Part shown: positions 1-9,718 of the stretch, one piece after another
How the letters are laid out: each line of letters begins with the position of its first letter
Position numbering within the stretch: position 1 is the stretch's first letter
DNA from: Nitrosomonas sp.
Lineage (GTDB): Bacteria; Pseudomonadota; Gammaproteobacteria; Burkholderiales; Nitrosomonadaceae
Assembly: GCA_021774155.1 (NCBI GenBank)
Contig: JAJFJH010000083.1
Span: forward strand, 1-32,725
Direction of reading: 5' to 3'
Length of the DNA stretch: 32,725 nt
Translations under genes and position numbers: made by a program
Notes under the pieces: generated by a model
Database searches by the model: none
What the model was told of the DNA's origin: nothing
Seen by the model: the letters and a program-made list of their open reading frames with translations, nothing else

Positions 1-383
1 TTGTTATCATGTTTCAACAGCTGGAAGGGACGAAGAGGTGATAAGGAGTTATATTCGACACCAATAGGCTGAAGACCGTAGAACTGATCAATTAAACCTA
101 TGTTGATGCCAGGCCACCTTTAAGTGGCACAATTAACAACCCGCTTTGAGCGATTCTTGCTTAATTTTGTATTAAACGACAGGCTCAACTTGAATAACAG
201 CCTTGCTTCTGGCACTCTTACACCGCTTAAGAGAAAATATAGCTAATTCGATAGACATTGAATGACAAATGCCCCTTGCAGAAATCTTTGCATGATGTAA
301 ATACCGTGGCCGAATAGGGCAAACGGGCGTCACGGCAACACAAATCCGACAGATTTTACTGTCGAATTAAAGGGTCCCAACGT
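1..383. other. Left-edge spacer without a convincing gene
   Basis: I see no open frame with family resemblance here; every frame is interrupted within about 60 codons. A short imperfect hairpin (GCCAC, six-base loop, GTGGC) lies at about 113-128 with no T-run after it. The right end forms the leader of the next gene, described separately. It may hold debris of an older gene at the edge, but I cannot name one. Confidence 0.5.
347..374 (+). promoter_or_regulatory. Hairpin and ribosome binding site before the PEPCK gene
   Basis: A perfect 6-bp inverted repeat, CGACAG (347-352) and CTGTCG (359-364) with a 6-base loop, stands just before the Shine-Dalgarno-like AAAGGG at 369-374, which is 9 bases before the ATG at 384. 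The position fits an operator or a translational control hairpin. The symmetry and spacing are seen in the sequence; any role is inference. Confidence 0.4.
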
Positions 384-3300
384 ATGAATTTACTTAACAC
401 TCTGGGTTTAACTAATAACGATATCGATCCTGAAGAGGAACGAAGAAAGCTACAGCTCTACATCAATTTAAAACTGGCTTCTTCGGGGCAACCCACTTGC
501 GCAGGTCAGGGCACTCGTGAATTTCTCGAAACGGCTCGTGACTTGTTAAAAAGTTACAGAGAAAAAAATCGTTTGCTAGCAGATTACCACTGCCCAGTTG
601 ATAATAGAATTCAACTATTTTTGAATCAATATCTAAGTGATAGTGGCGTTGTCTCCATTCCCAAATTACCTAATATCACCTTTGTGCTGGATCGCCATGG
701 TATTGCCCGTGAACTTTCGTTGCCGATGGGTGAAGATGATTTTCATTCAGAAATAGTGTCCAGCTATCGCATAAAACAAGGTGTATTGCATAATCCCGCC
801 AGTGATAGACGAACTACCAAGGGGTCTTTCCATGTCGCTGAAGGTGGGCTGCCGATAGCGGGAGATAAAAAGGCCGTTCCCAAAAAGGTATTCTCCATGA
901 TGCTTGAACACGCTTTAAACCCACCAAAAGATCTACTGAGGTTGCCTTTCTCATCCAAGCAGGACACGCCGGCAGAGATGTTTGTGTCGCTGTTACTCAG
1001 GCCGATAGTGTGTCCAGAAATGCCGGGGATTGATGCTGAAAAATCCATGGAAATCCGTTTTTTTGCGCCGGGGAATCTTGTTAGCAACCTGGATTTTGTT
1101 GAAAGTATTTTTGGTAATGGTGGTAATCCCAATCTTGCTGAGTTTGATGCTGCCCTGGATACCTCTCACTGGAGTGGGCATACAGGATGCGTCATTCTCG
1201 CTCCTCATCTGGTAACACTGACCAAAAAAGAACTCGGCTTACCGCATATTGACGCGGCGAATGAAAGGCAAAAACGTGAAGGGATGTGTTGGCAAGAAGA
1301 TGGCGAATTATATAACGATGGCCAGGCATTCAAAATCACCGCGAGAGATGAGCGAGGCGTCATTGTTACTATCCTTGCAGATAACTATTACGGCTATTGT
1401 AAAAAAGAGGTAAAAACTCAGATTAGCTATGCCGCCAACCTCTACGGTTTGGCAGAAGAAGAACATGCTGGCGGCGCACTGGCATTTAGTCGCCGTAATC
1501 ATGGTGAAGAATATGGCATTGACAGCAGCACCCGCGAACCGGGTTATAGCTTTAATGATGCCTATGAAAAATATACTGCTGTCATGGATATTCAGCCGGA
1601 AGGCTACGCCGTTGACAAAAATTTCCCTCAAGTAATTTACGTTCCCCAGGACTTGCTCATGAATCTCAATGCCCAGACCATTACCTGGGAACACGAAAAC
1701 CAGCATCAACAGATTCGCTTGCAGCCGGGAAAAATCTACATGCAACCTAATGGCTACAAAGTAGAGATGGAAAAAAATCCTGGTGCTCTAACCTGGCGAT
1801 TAATTGGTACAGACCCTGTGGGCACCTTTTGCCACAAACCCAGCACCGTATCCGGCGGCGGTAAATCAGAAATTTCCAAATCCATTAATGATGCCGTCAT
1901 TTATGGCCCGCTGTTCGTTGATGATCTACAGCAAGATCTACAGCGTGTACTGGAAATCTGTGAGCGAGAATACTCGCAACGTTTCAAGCCCGGTTTCGAG
2001 GCAGAAGACAGAGACCCCACACGTAAATTACTTAGCTCTGAGCGTAGCTTGGGCTCCGTCATCAAAGTATTAACCGAGTCTTCCAGCTATACCGATGAGT
2101 TTAATGAATGGTTGGAAGCGATACCTCCTCGTATATTTTCATTACTTTTTCTGATTAAGCGTTATTATCGTAAAGATTGGGGCAATGATCTGAGTAAACT
2201 TTTGTCAGTTGATATCGTTGATGGTGCACCAGGCCATGAACTCAAATTAAATAATCGTAAAATGATCGCGTCTTATTTACGCGTGGGTTTTGATCACGAG
2301 AAAAAGTGGCGTACATTCAAAGTGAGACAAGATTTCATCGCTGCTGAGAAAATTCAGATGGAAGATGACATTAGTGCTTCTGTTGTTGTACCTAGTCATT
2401 GCCTAGACGAATGCCGACCAGATCAACAATTAGGACTCAGTGTCAAATTGGTTAAAAATTGCGAGTACAGGCTCTTCCAGAGACCAGATGATGCAATTAT
2501 TCCTGGCTATGATAAGCAAACAGAGCAGGACATGGCAGAAAACGGTAATTTCATTGCTAACTATGAGCCATTAAAGGGAGACAACTTATCGGCTGTTGTG
2601 GAAGATGTCATGACCCACTGTAACTTCACTCCCCCTATGCGTAATTTGTTGCAAGAAGCTTACGACAAGGCGGAAGGTTATGTTGTGTCATCTGCCCATT
2701 CTCGCCTAGTTGATGGGAAACCATCAAAGAACCCTCGTTATCTACAAACACGTCCTGATCTGATTAATCCGGTGAGAAAATATGTGGCTAACATGAGCAC
2801 TAGAATGCACCGTAAGTTGTCTATGAGCGCCACAGTTTGTCACCCAGTTGATGCCGTTTTGGCAGGCCGCAGAAATAACCCTCCCGAGCCAGGCATAAGA
2901 CCTCTGGCGGTGTATAACCCTATTCACTATCAAGAGTTACCTGAACTCTTTATGGACTTCATCTGTAGTTTGACAGGTAAATCACCATCAACGACAGGTG
3001 TGGGTAGTGAAGGCGCACTTACTAAAGGACCATTCAACGCCTTAAGGCCGACCTCTGATTTGAATAATGCTCTGGTATCGTTCATATTAACGGGCTATGC
3101 TGGATTCTCCAGTTCCGCCGGCTATGTCGGCCCAAATATGCTAGTAGAACATGATATTAGTTTATTGGTTCCAGAAATTTGGGCGCGCATTAAAGCGGAA
3201 GAACGAGATCCTCAGTTCCTCATAGAAAATGGTTATCTAGAGCTTTTAGAAGACTTCGAATATGAAGGACAAACAGTTCTTGCCAGCCGTTTGGGATACC

Positions 3301-3887
3301 GTATCACTGATCGTTTTGTTCACGGCTTCATGGGCAAAATATTCGATAATCCACAAGCTGTATTCACTGAGGAATTACTCAAACCGGAAATCCAAGACAT
3401 GGCGCCCTTCGTTGACGGCATTAACAACATCGTCGAGGCCCAACAAAAGGTTGCAAAACAATATATTGATGATGGCAGTGTGGACGATGCCTGCCCGCCA
3501 CTACATGCTTTGATACATATTATGGCAGCCGGAGAATACAACGGTAAAACTGTTCATGATGTCAGTATCCGCGAGCTCTTTACCCGAGATTCACTGTTGT
3601 CAACTGACTGGTACCGTGAACGACTGGAGATCAGGCAGCAGCGGGAAATCACATTGTGGGAAAAGCATGTAAAAAACCTCCAGGCTTTCTCTCTCCTGCA
3701 TGGGCATGAGGACGAAGCTGAAAGATTGGATATCAGTGGTCGTTTAGCCGAAGCCATTGCAAAACTGGCCTATGTTAACAGCAAAGACTACCTCGATAGC
3801 CTGGTAGGAACTATCGGTGCCGATCCTTTACGCTCCTACCGCTGCATGAGTAGTGAACAACAAACGGAACACAAGAAAGTGGCGTAA
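384..3887 (+). CDS. Probable PPi-type phosphoenolpyruvate carboxykinase
   Basis: This is a 1167-residue soluble protein without signal peptide or membrane segments. Size and motifs recall the pyrophosphate-dependent PEP carboxykinase family known from Propionibacterium and Entamoeba, which interconverts oxaloacetate and PEP using PPi/Pi instead of a nucleotide; those enzymes are about twice the length of GTP- or ATP-PEPCK. Visible marks are DNYYGYCKKEVKTQISYAAN near residue 333, an EEHAGGALAFSRR stretch just after it, and a glycine-rich SGGGKSE loop at about 490-496 in a position suiting a PEPCK phosphate-binding loop. AAAGGG sits 9 bases before the ATG. It stands alone, with a pseudogene-rich stretch downstream, so it is probably transcribed by itself. 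The stop codon lies inside a 12-bp palindrome (3883-3894). The family call rests on memory of motifs; an uncharacterised relative is possible. Confidence 0.72.
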   Translation: MNLLNTLGLTNNDIDPEEERRKLQLYINLKLASSGQPTCAGQGTREFLETARDLLKSYREKNRLLADYHCPVDNRIQLFLNQYLSDSGVVSIPKLPNITFVLDRHGIARELSLPMGEDDFHSEIVSSYRIKQGVLHNPASDRRTTKGSFHVAEGGLPIAGDKKAVPKKVFSMMLEHALNPPKDLLRLPFSSKQDTPAEMFVSLLLRPIVCPEMPGIDAEKSMEIRFFAPGNLVSNLDFVESIFGNGGNPNLAEFDAALDTSHWSGHTGCVILAPHLVTLTKKELGLPHIDAANERQKREGMCWQEDGELYNDGQAFKITARDERGVIVTILADNYYGYCKKEVKTQISYAANLYGLAEEEHAGGALAFSRRNHGEEYGIDSSTREPGYSFNDAYEKYTAVMDIQPEGYAVDKNFPQVIYVPQDLLMNLNAQTITWEHENQHQQIRLQPGKIYMQPNGYKVEMEKNPGALTWRLIGTDPVGTFCHKPSTVSGGGKSEISKSINDAVIYGPLFVDDLQQDLQRVLEICEREYSQRFKPGFEAEDRDPTRKLLSSERSLGSVIKVLTESSSYTDEFNEWLEAIPPRIFSLLFLIKRYYRKDWGNDLSKLLSVDIVDGAPGHELKLNNRKMIASYLRVGFDHEKKWRTFKVRQDFIAAEKIQMEDDISASVVVPSHCLDECRPDQQLGLSVKLVKNCEYRLFQRPDDAIIPGYDKQTEQDMAENGNFIANYEPLKGDNLSAVVEDVMTHCNFTPPMRNLLQEAYDKAEGYVVSSAHSRLVDGKPSKNPRYLQTRPDLINPVRKYVANMSTRMHRKLSMSATVCHPVDAVLAGRRNNPPEPGIRPLAVYNPIHYQELPELFMDFICSLTGKSPSTTGVGSEGALTKGPFNALRPTSDLNNALVSFILTGYAGFSSSAGYVGPNMLVEHDISLLVPEIWARIKAEERDPQFLIENGYLELLEDFEYEGQTVLASRLGYRITDRFVHGFMGKIFDNPQAVFTEELLKPEIQDMAPFVDGINNIVEAQQKVAKQYIDDGSVDDACPPLHALIHIMAAGEYNGKTVHDVSIRELFTRDSLLSTDWYRERLEIRQQREITLWEKHVKNLQAFSLLHGHEDEAERLDISGRLAEAIAKLAYVNSKDYLDSLVGTIGADPLRSYRCMSSEQQTEHKKVA

Positions 3888-3907
3888 GCTTACGGGTTTA
3901 GCCTGCT

Positions 3908-3952
3908 CAGTTGACTGATGCCAGTGGTAACACGGTATGGAAGTCTGCCTAA
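3908..3952 (+). pseudogene. RHS-repeat-like remnant
   Basis: A single frame reads QLTDASGNTVWKSA and then a stop. This matches the pattern of RHS/YD-repeat core segments, which typically read LTDasGnvvW followed by a tyrosine and glycine. Only 14 residues survive, with no upstream RHS frame, so it can only be a relic of an RHS tail or a chance match. The match is seen directly; its origin is inference. Confidence 0.35.
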
Positions 3953-4049
3953 TTGGGTTGTGTTCATCGTTGTTATTTTGTGCGTTGTATTTATCTTTTA
4001 TGTGGGAGTGTTACGCAGCCTTTGCGTCAGTTTATTTGGCGGCGCTGCG

Positions 4050-4245
4050 TATTTCTTTTGCCTGGCTGGGTACAGCACTTAAGCCTAAAATTATCCGACA
4101 AACAACATAAGAAGTATCCACATCTGTTCAAAGGCAAGGCCATATAAACAGCCCAAACCTGGTTTGGGCTACTGATGTCACCCATGTGCTCGTGGAAAAA
4201 GAGTTTAGTTATCTTGTTGCCATCAAGGCCTGTGCCCCGTGAGCG
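4050..4245 (+). pseudogene. Frameshifted IS3-family transposase (OrfB) remnant
   Basis: One frame gives HKKYPHLFKGKAI (to 4147). The neighbouring frame from about 4148 continues as NSPNLVWATDVTHV and then FSYLVAIKA before a stop. This is the order of the start of the rve integrase core in IS3-type OrfB proteins (a 'HKxYPYLLRG' stretch, then 'PNQVWATDITYI' and 'FLYLVAI'). A frameshift separates the two parts, and what follows (VSVSW) looks like a shifted 'SRKVLSW'. The DDE catalytic triad is incomplete and I found no terminal inverted repeats, so the element is dead. The ORF opening upstream at 3953 is not a gene of its own. Confidence 0.65.
4150..4170. repeat. Perfect 10-bp palindrome with one-base centre
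   Basis: AGCCCAAACC, a single T, then GGTTTGGGCT forms an uninterrupted inverted repeat inside the IS3 remnant. It coincides with the codons for the conserved SPN.VW motif, so it may be a by-product of coding sequence. It is long enough to extrude a hairpin. Confidence 0.6.
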
Positions 4246-4578
4246 TAAGTTGGATAAAATAGCCTAATTGCCTACGAGACGGATTAGTTTTATTGTTACT
4301 ATCAAATAGACGAAACGGCCAAAAGCTGTAGCCATGCTGTACCACCAGTGATGAGGGAAGGCGCCTCAGCATCGCCGATCAGACGAAAATGCTTACTTAA
4401 TATATCACGTGAATCATCTGTTGTTTTCGTACGTAAGGTAATAGAAATAGCTGTGAGTTTATATGAGAAAAGAACTGTTAAATTTGCTTAATCTTGAGAT
4501 TCAGTTTGATGCCACGACTAGTATAGTGGTTAATCATATTAGTTAACCGAACACTAAACAACAAGGGTGCATGAAGTT

Positions 4579-4839
4579 ATGACTTTAAAAGAATCAATTA
4601 AAGAGTTCCAATCTTACTTAGGCAAAAATGATTCTATTGTTGATTTAAACCACAAGCATTTAGCTGATAAAATTTTGTTGCATTGGGGATATCAAGAATT
4701 CTATCCTTTTATCCAAAAATTATTGATCAACGATAAAGACAGGAAGAGAAGCGGGTTTTCCGTTGAAGTTATGACGGAGTTACATGAATTAAGCGAAATA
4801 CACAGACGATTATTTCCTAAAAAATCCTCTGGAAAATAA
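4579..4839 (+). CDS. Hypothetical small soluble protein, 86 aa
   Basis: I do not recognise this family. The protein is acidic to neutral, helical by eye, and has no signal peptide or membrane segment; a LHWGYQEFYPF patch near the middle and a MTELHELSEIHRRLFP helix near the end are its most distinctive parts. The frame also opens at a GTG (4567), but that codon overlaps the only Shine-Dalgarno-like sequence (AAGGG, 4563-4567), so I chose the ATG at 4579, 11 bases after it. It is convergent with the LpxK-like gene and follows mobile-element debris, so it may be a lone gene. Codon use looks natural, which supports real coding. Function unknown. Confidence 0.6.
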   Translation: MTLKESIKEFQSYLGKNDSIVDLNHKHLADKILLHWGYQEFYPFIQKLLINDKDRKRSGFSVEVMTELHELSEIHRRLFPKKSSGK

Positions 4840-5053
4840 AGAAATGTTGCACCATTTGGCTTCGGCAAAATAAATCTACCCTGATGCAAGCGGGCTGACA
4901 CAACCATTACAGAGTTTATTGAAAATTTTAAGATGGTCGCACTGGACGCTTACATATGTACTAGTGTCTTCTCAATTTGATATTTTAGGGGAACACTAGT
5001 TCAGACTTAATCGACGGCTGTTTGTTTTCGGGGCTGCAGAGTAATCATGTTGC

Positions 5054-6256
5054 TCATGCTACTTTAAAGAGTGTTTCATTCTTGTTGGAGAGATCACGAG
5101 CCTTACTTTTCTGCATCACAGGGATTCCTTCTATGATTGGAAATGCAAGTTGATCAGATTGGCAAATCAGTTCATCTTTGTTGGATTTCCCGTATCTCAA
5201 TGGGCCTTTGCATAATGGGCATGCCATGATGTTGATCAGTTTCAAGCCTTGAAATTTATCCCGAATATTTTTAATGATAACTTCCCGAAGTGCACCATCT
5301 ATCTGTGCCTCGACTGGAAGTACCCATAAATTGTTAATTGTAAATGAACGGGTTTTAAAGGCATCTTCTTCCGACATTAAAATAACATCTGTGTCAGGAA
5401 ATTGAAAATCCTTCTTCTTAAATCTATGGTTGTCAGCAAATGTATGAAACTCAGCAGTGATTCCTAAGTTTAAAAGATGATCGAAGAACCATTGTGCGCT
5501 ATCGAGATCAGCGATAGCATGGACACGTTTGTTAGATAAATCTGCCGGTGTTATGCAATTTCGAGCATCCAAATTGTGATGGAAAATATCTTTCGTCAAA
5601 TTCATGTTGTAGATACTTGCCCATTCTTCAGTATCAAATTTATGATTAATTTTGCCATTGCTGACTACAGCATCAACATCTTGTAACCTATTAAGGCTTT
5701 CACGTAATGGCCCAGCAGGTATTATCTGACCATTGCCTATATTTTGCTCGCAGTAATCTATGGCGACAATTTCCAGATCACGTTCTAGTTGATGATATTG
5801 CAACCCATCATCGTTAATCAGAATATTACAATCTGGGTGTGCCTTTAACAGCGCTTCAGCTACAGCCACACGGTCATCTCCAATCCATACGGGACTGTCA
5901 GCACAGCGATGTGCTAGCCATAATGATTTTCCACCCACAGCGTCTTGGTCGCTTGATGTTGTAACAGCAATGGGTGTGCCTGTATTATCATTAAAACCAC
6001 GACTGATTATGCCTGGGCGTAATCCACGTGCCTTTAAAAATTCCACAAGCCATAGAATAAATGGTGTCTTGCTTTTATCTTCAACAGTAATGCTATCAAC
6101 CACAATGACTGGAACGGGTAAGGTGGTTGTTGGGAAAAGGCCCAGCCGGTAGCATAGACGCTTAAGAGACACTATCCCACCATATAAAATGCTGGTTGGC
6201 CATAATAAGAAATGCAGCGGTGTAATGCGATGCCAATAAAATTCAGATAATTTCAT
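5054..6256 (-). CDS. LpxK-like kinase domain with altered active site, fused to a Trm112 domain
   Basis: Residues 1-330 align along their length with tetraacyldisaccharide 4'-kinase (LpxK), the inner-membrane enzyme that phosphorylates lipid A disaccharide. There is one hydrophobic N-terminal segment, then ISRGF (84-88), [14 protein letters not shown] (147-160), [12 protein letters not shown] (175-186) and LPVEAQ near 313. Residues 337-392 are a Trm112/YcaR domain ([24 protein letters not shown]). Key sites differ from LpxK: the P-loop usually written GGTGKTP reads EDKSKTP (59-65), GDEP reads GGKS (108-111), the DH pair reads DNH (275-277), and MTEKDAVK reads MSEEDAFK (294-301). The DDGLQ aspartates remain. 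A strong GGAGG-type site (GGAGG at 6263-6267) lies 6 bases before the ATG. LpxK-Trm112 fusions are known, but this copy lacks msbA beside it and may be a divergent paralogue with weak or changed activity. Confidence 0.85.
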   Translation of the reverse strand: MKLSEFYWHRITPLHFLLWPTSILYGGIVSLKRLCYRLGLFPTTTLPVPVIVVDSITVEDKSKTPFILWLVEFLKARGLRPGIISRGFNDNTGTPIAVTTSSDQDAVGGKSLWLAHRCADSPVWIGDDRVAVAEALLKAHPDCNILINDDGLQYHQLERDLEIVAIDYCEQNIGNGQIIPAGPLRESLNRLQDVDAVVSNGKINHKFDTEEWASIYNMNLTKDIFHHNLDARNCITPADLSNKRVHAIADLDSAQWFFDHLLNLGITAEFHTFADNHRFKKKDFQFPDTDVILMSEEDAFKTRSFTINNLWVLPVEAQIDGALREVIIKNIRDKFQGLKLINIMACPLCKGPLRYGKSNKDELICQSDQLAFPIIEGIPVMQKSKARDLSNKNETLFKVA

Positions 6257-6722
6257 GGTAAACCTCCAATAGCTTGATCTATCAATTTTTAAACCAAAAT
6301 GGAAGACTTTACAAAGCCATTAATTTAGTGACGTGGAATTTCTTCGTTAGTTGTCTACTAAGAAAAGATTAAGAGAGCTGTAAAAGAAATTATTTAAAGA
6401 ACATAGTTTTTTTAATACAGTTTAGAGGCTTGTAATGATCTAGATAAAAATAGGTTGATTTCAACAAGGCGCGTAAATGATCAAAGGATGATCACTTTCA
6501 TTTATTCTTACAGGTTTTTCTATTTTTAAAGTAAAAATAAGCGGAATTTTTTCAGTCTATATCTTTATTTTATAAGTCTAATTGCTTTCTTCTTTAACTA
6601 AGAATGTTTGTTTATATGCTTGACGTTTGGAAATTAAATAAACTTTACGTCATACATAGAAAGAATTTTATCTTAATGATTAATATTTCAATCGCCACAG
6701 AAAGATTTGTGAATGAACTTCT
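6257..6722. other. AT-rich spacer upstream of the LpxK-like gene
   Basis: About 470 very AT-rich bases with stops in all frames. They must hold the promoter of the LpxK-like gene (minus strand) and the end of the secreted-protein transcript. Two TGATCA palindromes lie at 6478-6483 and 6489-6494, 11 bases apart centre to centre. No structured RNA was recognised. Confidence 0.5.
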
Positions 6723-7124
6723 TTACTCGATAATATCAACGGATAGTGTTTTGTTTTTGTATGTACAAATTGATCGATGAATCGCTAGGCAGTGCGAAGT
6801 AACTGTCACTAGATACTTCCCTGGCATTTGGTTGTTTGTTGCAAACTCAAATGCAAATTTGCCATTATCGTCACTAGAATAGGTTGCTTCAATCGCAATA
6901 GACCCATCAGCGCGTGTTACCTTAAATGCTAATAAAACATCAGCTGTTGGTTGGTTATCATAGTTCACCCATCCGCTAAGAATAACCTTTTCACCTAAAC
7001 GATATTTTGTTTTAGACTCATTCAAAATGGGTTCTGATATATGAGTCGCATGGACATTTAGAGATGCACCAAGCAACAATAAAGCGAGTGTAGTTGTGAA
7101 AATATATTTGGGATTTAACCACAT
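6723..7124 (-). CDS. Small secreted protein with an Ig-like/MG2-like domain
   Basis: The 133-residue protein starts with a clear signal peptide: a short N-region, a hydrophobic run TTTLALLLLGASLNV and an alanine before THISEP, so cleavage after about residue 26 is likely. The mature part is a single beta-rich domain of about 105 residues (YRLGEKVILSGWVNYDNQP, later ADGSIAIEATYSSDDNGKF and MPGKYLVTVTS). This pattern resembles the macroglobulin/Ig-like folds found in bacterial surface proteins, with two cysteines near the end (SHCLAIHRSICTY) that could form a disulfide. It sits 69 bases downstream of rne on the same strand and may be read through from it. No specific function can be given. Confidence 0.7.
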   Translation of the reverse strand: MWLNPKYIFTTTLALLLLGASLNVHATHISEPILNESKTKYRLGEKVILSGWVNYDNQPTADVLLAFKVTRADGSIAIEATYSSDDNGKFAFEFATNNQMPGKYLVTVTSHCLAIHRSICTYKNKTLSVDIIE

Positions 7125-7193
7125 GGCTTGTTTAAGTCAGTATTATTCGAATATCAAATTGAAGGAGTACTAGTTTCCTGAGGGCAAATCCTT

Positions 7194-9686
7194 CTATTTC
7201 TCAGTTTCAATTTGTAATAAAGTTTCAGTTTCAGTAGTTATTGGTACTTTTGTTTCTCTTCTTTTGCGTTTTGGAATAGGCAAATCTTCTGTAGAAGTTT
7301 CTGTTGTGTTAGCTTCTGTTTCGATCATGACTAACCCGCTATCATCTAGACTAATTAAATCAACAGTAGGGGGCGCCTTACGTCTACTTTTTACTTTGGC
7401 CTCAGTTGATTCAACCGCAATCTCTTCTTTTTTGGTTTGGATTGACTCAGTCGCTGTTTTATTTTCTTCCGTGATCGTGTCGGTTTTTACTAACGTGTCG
7501 ACTAAAGGGACAGGTTGACCCAATTCCTGCTCTGATACAGATTCTTGTGCTATAGAAATTACCTTCTCTTCTTTAACGCATGGTTCGGTAAGTGTTGTAC
7601 CAGTAGTCTGGGACGTTGGATGTTTAGTTTCGGTGTCCTGTTGTTCTAATTCAGCGTCATTTGGTTTGTTCTCGCGTGGTGTACGCTCCGATCTGTCACG
7701 CTGTCTGCCGCCACGACGTCGACGTGGACGCGTACGTTCTTCAGTTTGAGGCGTATCTATAGTCTTGGCTTGCTTCTCAGAGGAAGAATTGTCGTCACTC
7801 TGTGTCAGTACTGGTTCTTTTTGTTTTTCTGGTCCTTTGGTGTCGGTCGATTGAGTTATTGATTGATCATTTGGGGTGATATCTTTATTACGTGCATTGC
7901 GACGATTATCACGACGCCCGCGACTACGCCCGTTGCGCTGAGATTTTTCACGACTTTGAGTGTGTTTTGGTTTTGATTCGACTTCTATTTCAATGGGACC
8001 ATTACTGTCAGGCTTAAACCAACCAAAGAATTTATCGAGAAATGAAGATTCTCCCATTTTTACTTCACGAATAGGCGCAGGCTCAGACAGTTTAATACCT
8101 TGAACGACCGCTTTAGGACGTGCGGGTTTTGTTTTTTGATCCGTAGAAGGCAATGTAACTTCTTCAGCAGCCTTCTCAATCATTTGATAGCTGGCTTTGA
8201 CTTCGCTATTTTTTCCTTCGTCATGACGAATGCGCGCAATGCTGTAGTTTGGTGTTTCAAAGTTAACATTAGGGATTAATATGATGTTAACTTTTAAGCG
8301 CGCTTCAATGTCGTGAATCTCAGTGCGCTTTTCATTAAGTAAATAGGTGGCAACATCAACAGGTACTTGGACATGTAGCGCGTCTGTTTGGTCTTTCATT
8401 GCTTCTTCTTGGATAATCCTAAGAATATGTAGTGCAGAAGAGTCTGTGCCACGAATATGTCCGGTGCCATGACAGCGTGTGCAAGTAATATAGTTACTTT
8501 CACCCAGTGATGGGCGTAGACGCTGGCGTGATAATTCTAATAGACCAAAACGTGATATTTTTCCAACTTGTATTCGTGCGCGATCCTGATGGAGCGCCTC
8601 ATGTTGACGTGTTTCAACTTCACGTTGATTGCGAGAAACTTCCATGTCAATGAAATCAATCACAACAAGGCCGCCTAAATCACGTAAACGTAATTGACGT
8701 GCAATTTCATCAGCGGCTTCAAGGTTGGTACTTACAGCAGTATGCTCAATGTCTGCCCCTCGTATTGCTCGTGCAGAGTTAACATCGATGGAGACCAGTG
8801 CTTCAGTATGATCAATAACAATTGCGCCGCCAGACGGAAGTGACACTTGTCGTGAGTAAGCCGTTTCAATTTGATGCTCTATTTGAAAGCGTGAAAATAG
8901 AGGTACATCATCTTGATAGTATTTAAGGCGGTCTACATTACCAGGCATGACATGTGCCATAAATTGACAAGCTTGCTCGTATATTTCCTTACTATCAATG
9001 AGAATTTCGCCAATTTCCAAATTGAAATAATCTCTAATGGCACGTATGACGATGCTACTTTCTTGGTAAATAAGGAAAACACCATCTTGGCTATTAGCCG
9101 CATTTTCAATTGCGTTCCAAAGCTGCTCAAGGTAATTAAGATCCCACTGCAATTCTTCTGCACAACGACCAATGCCTGCCGTACGGGCAATGATGCTCAT
9201 GCCAGATGGGACTTCTAATTTAGACATGACGTCACGTAACTCTGCGCGCTCTTCACCACTGATACGGCGAGAAACGCCGCCGCTACGGTTATTATTAGGT
9301 ATTAAAACTAAATATCGTCCGGCAAGAGATATATTGGTGGTCAATGCTGCACCCTTAGAGCCTCGCTCATCTTTATCAACCTGAACAATGAGTTCTTGAC
9401 CTTCGCGCAAGATATCTTGAATCTTGCTACGTGAAAACTCAACGTCGTCACCGAAACATGAGGGTGAGATTTCCTTGAATGGTAGAAAGCCATGGCGTTC
9501 ACTACCATAATCGACAAACGCTGCCTCTAGACCAGGTTCTAAGCGAGTAATGACTGCTTTATATATGTTGCTTTTACGCTGTTCTTTATTGACGGACTCA
9601 ATATCCAGATCAACTAGCTTTTGACCATCAACAATAGCGACACGTAGCTCTTCTGGCTGCGTCGCATTAAATAACATTCGTTTCAT
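7194..9686 (-). CDS. rne: Ribonuclease E
   Basis: RNase E is the endonuclease that starts mRNA decay and matures rRNA and tRNA, and it scaffolds the degradosome at the inner membrane. The start [21 protein letters not shown] is the family N-terminus. An S1 domain follows (about 38-118), then the DNase I-like catalytic core with VSIDVNSAR and VVIDFIDM carrying the metal-binding aspartates, and the CTRCHGTGH zinc link near residue 400. From about 510 the chain is disordered, rich in Arg, Lys, Glu and Gln ([19 protein letters not shown]), like the RNA-binding scaffold half; the tail has GLVMIET, often conserved in these proteins. At 830 residues it is shorter than the 1061 of E. coli. A ribosome site (GG at 9693-9694) is 6 bases before the ATG, next to a leader hairpin. 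It is divergent from rluC, as in E. coli. Confidence 0.97.
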   Translation of the reverse strand: MKRMLFNATQPEELRVAIVDGQKLVDLDIESVNKEQRKSNIYKAVITRLEPGLEAAFVDYGSERHGFLPFKEISPSCFGDDVEFSRSKIQDILREGQELIVQVDKDERGSKGAALTTNISLAGRYLVLIPNNNRSGGVSRRISGEERAELRDVMSKLEVPSGMSIIARTAGIGRCAEELQWDLNYLEQLWNAIENAANSQDGVFLIYQESSIVIRAIRDYFNLEIGEILIDSKEIYEQACQFMAHVMPGNVDRLKYYQDDVPLFSRFQIEHQIETAYSRQVSLPSGGAIVIDHTEALVSIDVNSARAIRGADIEHTAVSTNLEAADEIARQLRLRDLGGLVVIDFIDMEVSRNQREVETRQHEALHQDRARIQVGKISRFGLLELSRQRLRPSLGESNYITCTRCHGTGHIRGTDSSALHILRIIQEEAMKDQTDALHVQVPVDVATYLLNEKRTEIHDIEARLKVNIILIPNVNFETPNYSIARIRHDEGKNSEVKASYQMIEKAAEEVTLPSTDQKTKPARPKAVVQGIKLSEPAPIREVKMGESSFLDKFFGWFKPDSNGPIEIEVESKPKHTQSREKSQRNGRSRGRRDNRRNARNKDITPNDQSITQSTDTKGPEKQKEPVLTQSDDNSSSEKQAKTIDTPQTEERTRPRRRRGGRQRDRSERTPRENKPNDAELEQQDTETKHPTSQTTGTTLTEPCVKEEKVISIAQESVSEQELGQPVPLVDTLVKTDTITEENKTATESIQTKKEEIAVESTEAKVKSRRKAPPTVDLISLDDSGLVMIETEANTTETSTEDLPIPKRKRRETKVPITTETETLLQIETEK

Positions 9687-9697
9687 TTTATACCTTT

Positions 9698-9718
9698 TTT
9701 GCCTTATATTTAGGCAAA
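9698..9718 (-). promoter_or_regulatory. Hairpin adjacent to the rne ribosome binding site
   Basis: TTTGCCT (9698-9704) and AGGCAAA (9712-9718) are perfect reverse complements around a 7-base loop. In the rne mRNA the 3' arm ends only a few bases before the AAGG ribosome site, so folding could affect translation or present an RNase E cleavage site. The geometry is seen; the autoregulatory role is inferred from the known rne leader of E. coli. Confidence 0.5.

Larger units (their letters stand above)
3888..4566. other. Gene graveyard between PEPCK and the small ORF at 4579
   Basis: About 680 bases without an intact gene. The stretch contains an RHS-like scrap at 3908-3952 and an IS3-type transposase remnant at about 4050-4240 (both listed separately). 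From about 4300 to 4566 I see no recognisable coding or RNA feature, apart from an AAGGG ribosome-binding candidate at 4563-4567 for the next gene. Confidence 0.6.

Noticed and set aside
1-383. Possible transposase tail at the left edge
   Set aside because: Frames near 1-90 vaguely recall transposase ends, but stops interrupt each one and no motif was firm.
1308-1745. 145-codon open frame on the minus strand
   Set aside because: It lies wholly inside the well-supported PEPCK-like frame and shows no family motif; it is a shadow of the plus-strand codons.
3953-4147. 64-codon open frame as an independent gene
   Set aside because: Its end matches the IS3 OrfB pattern and continues in another frame, so it is part of the dead transposase.
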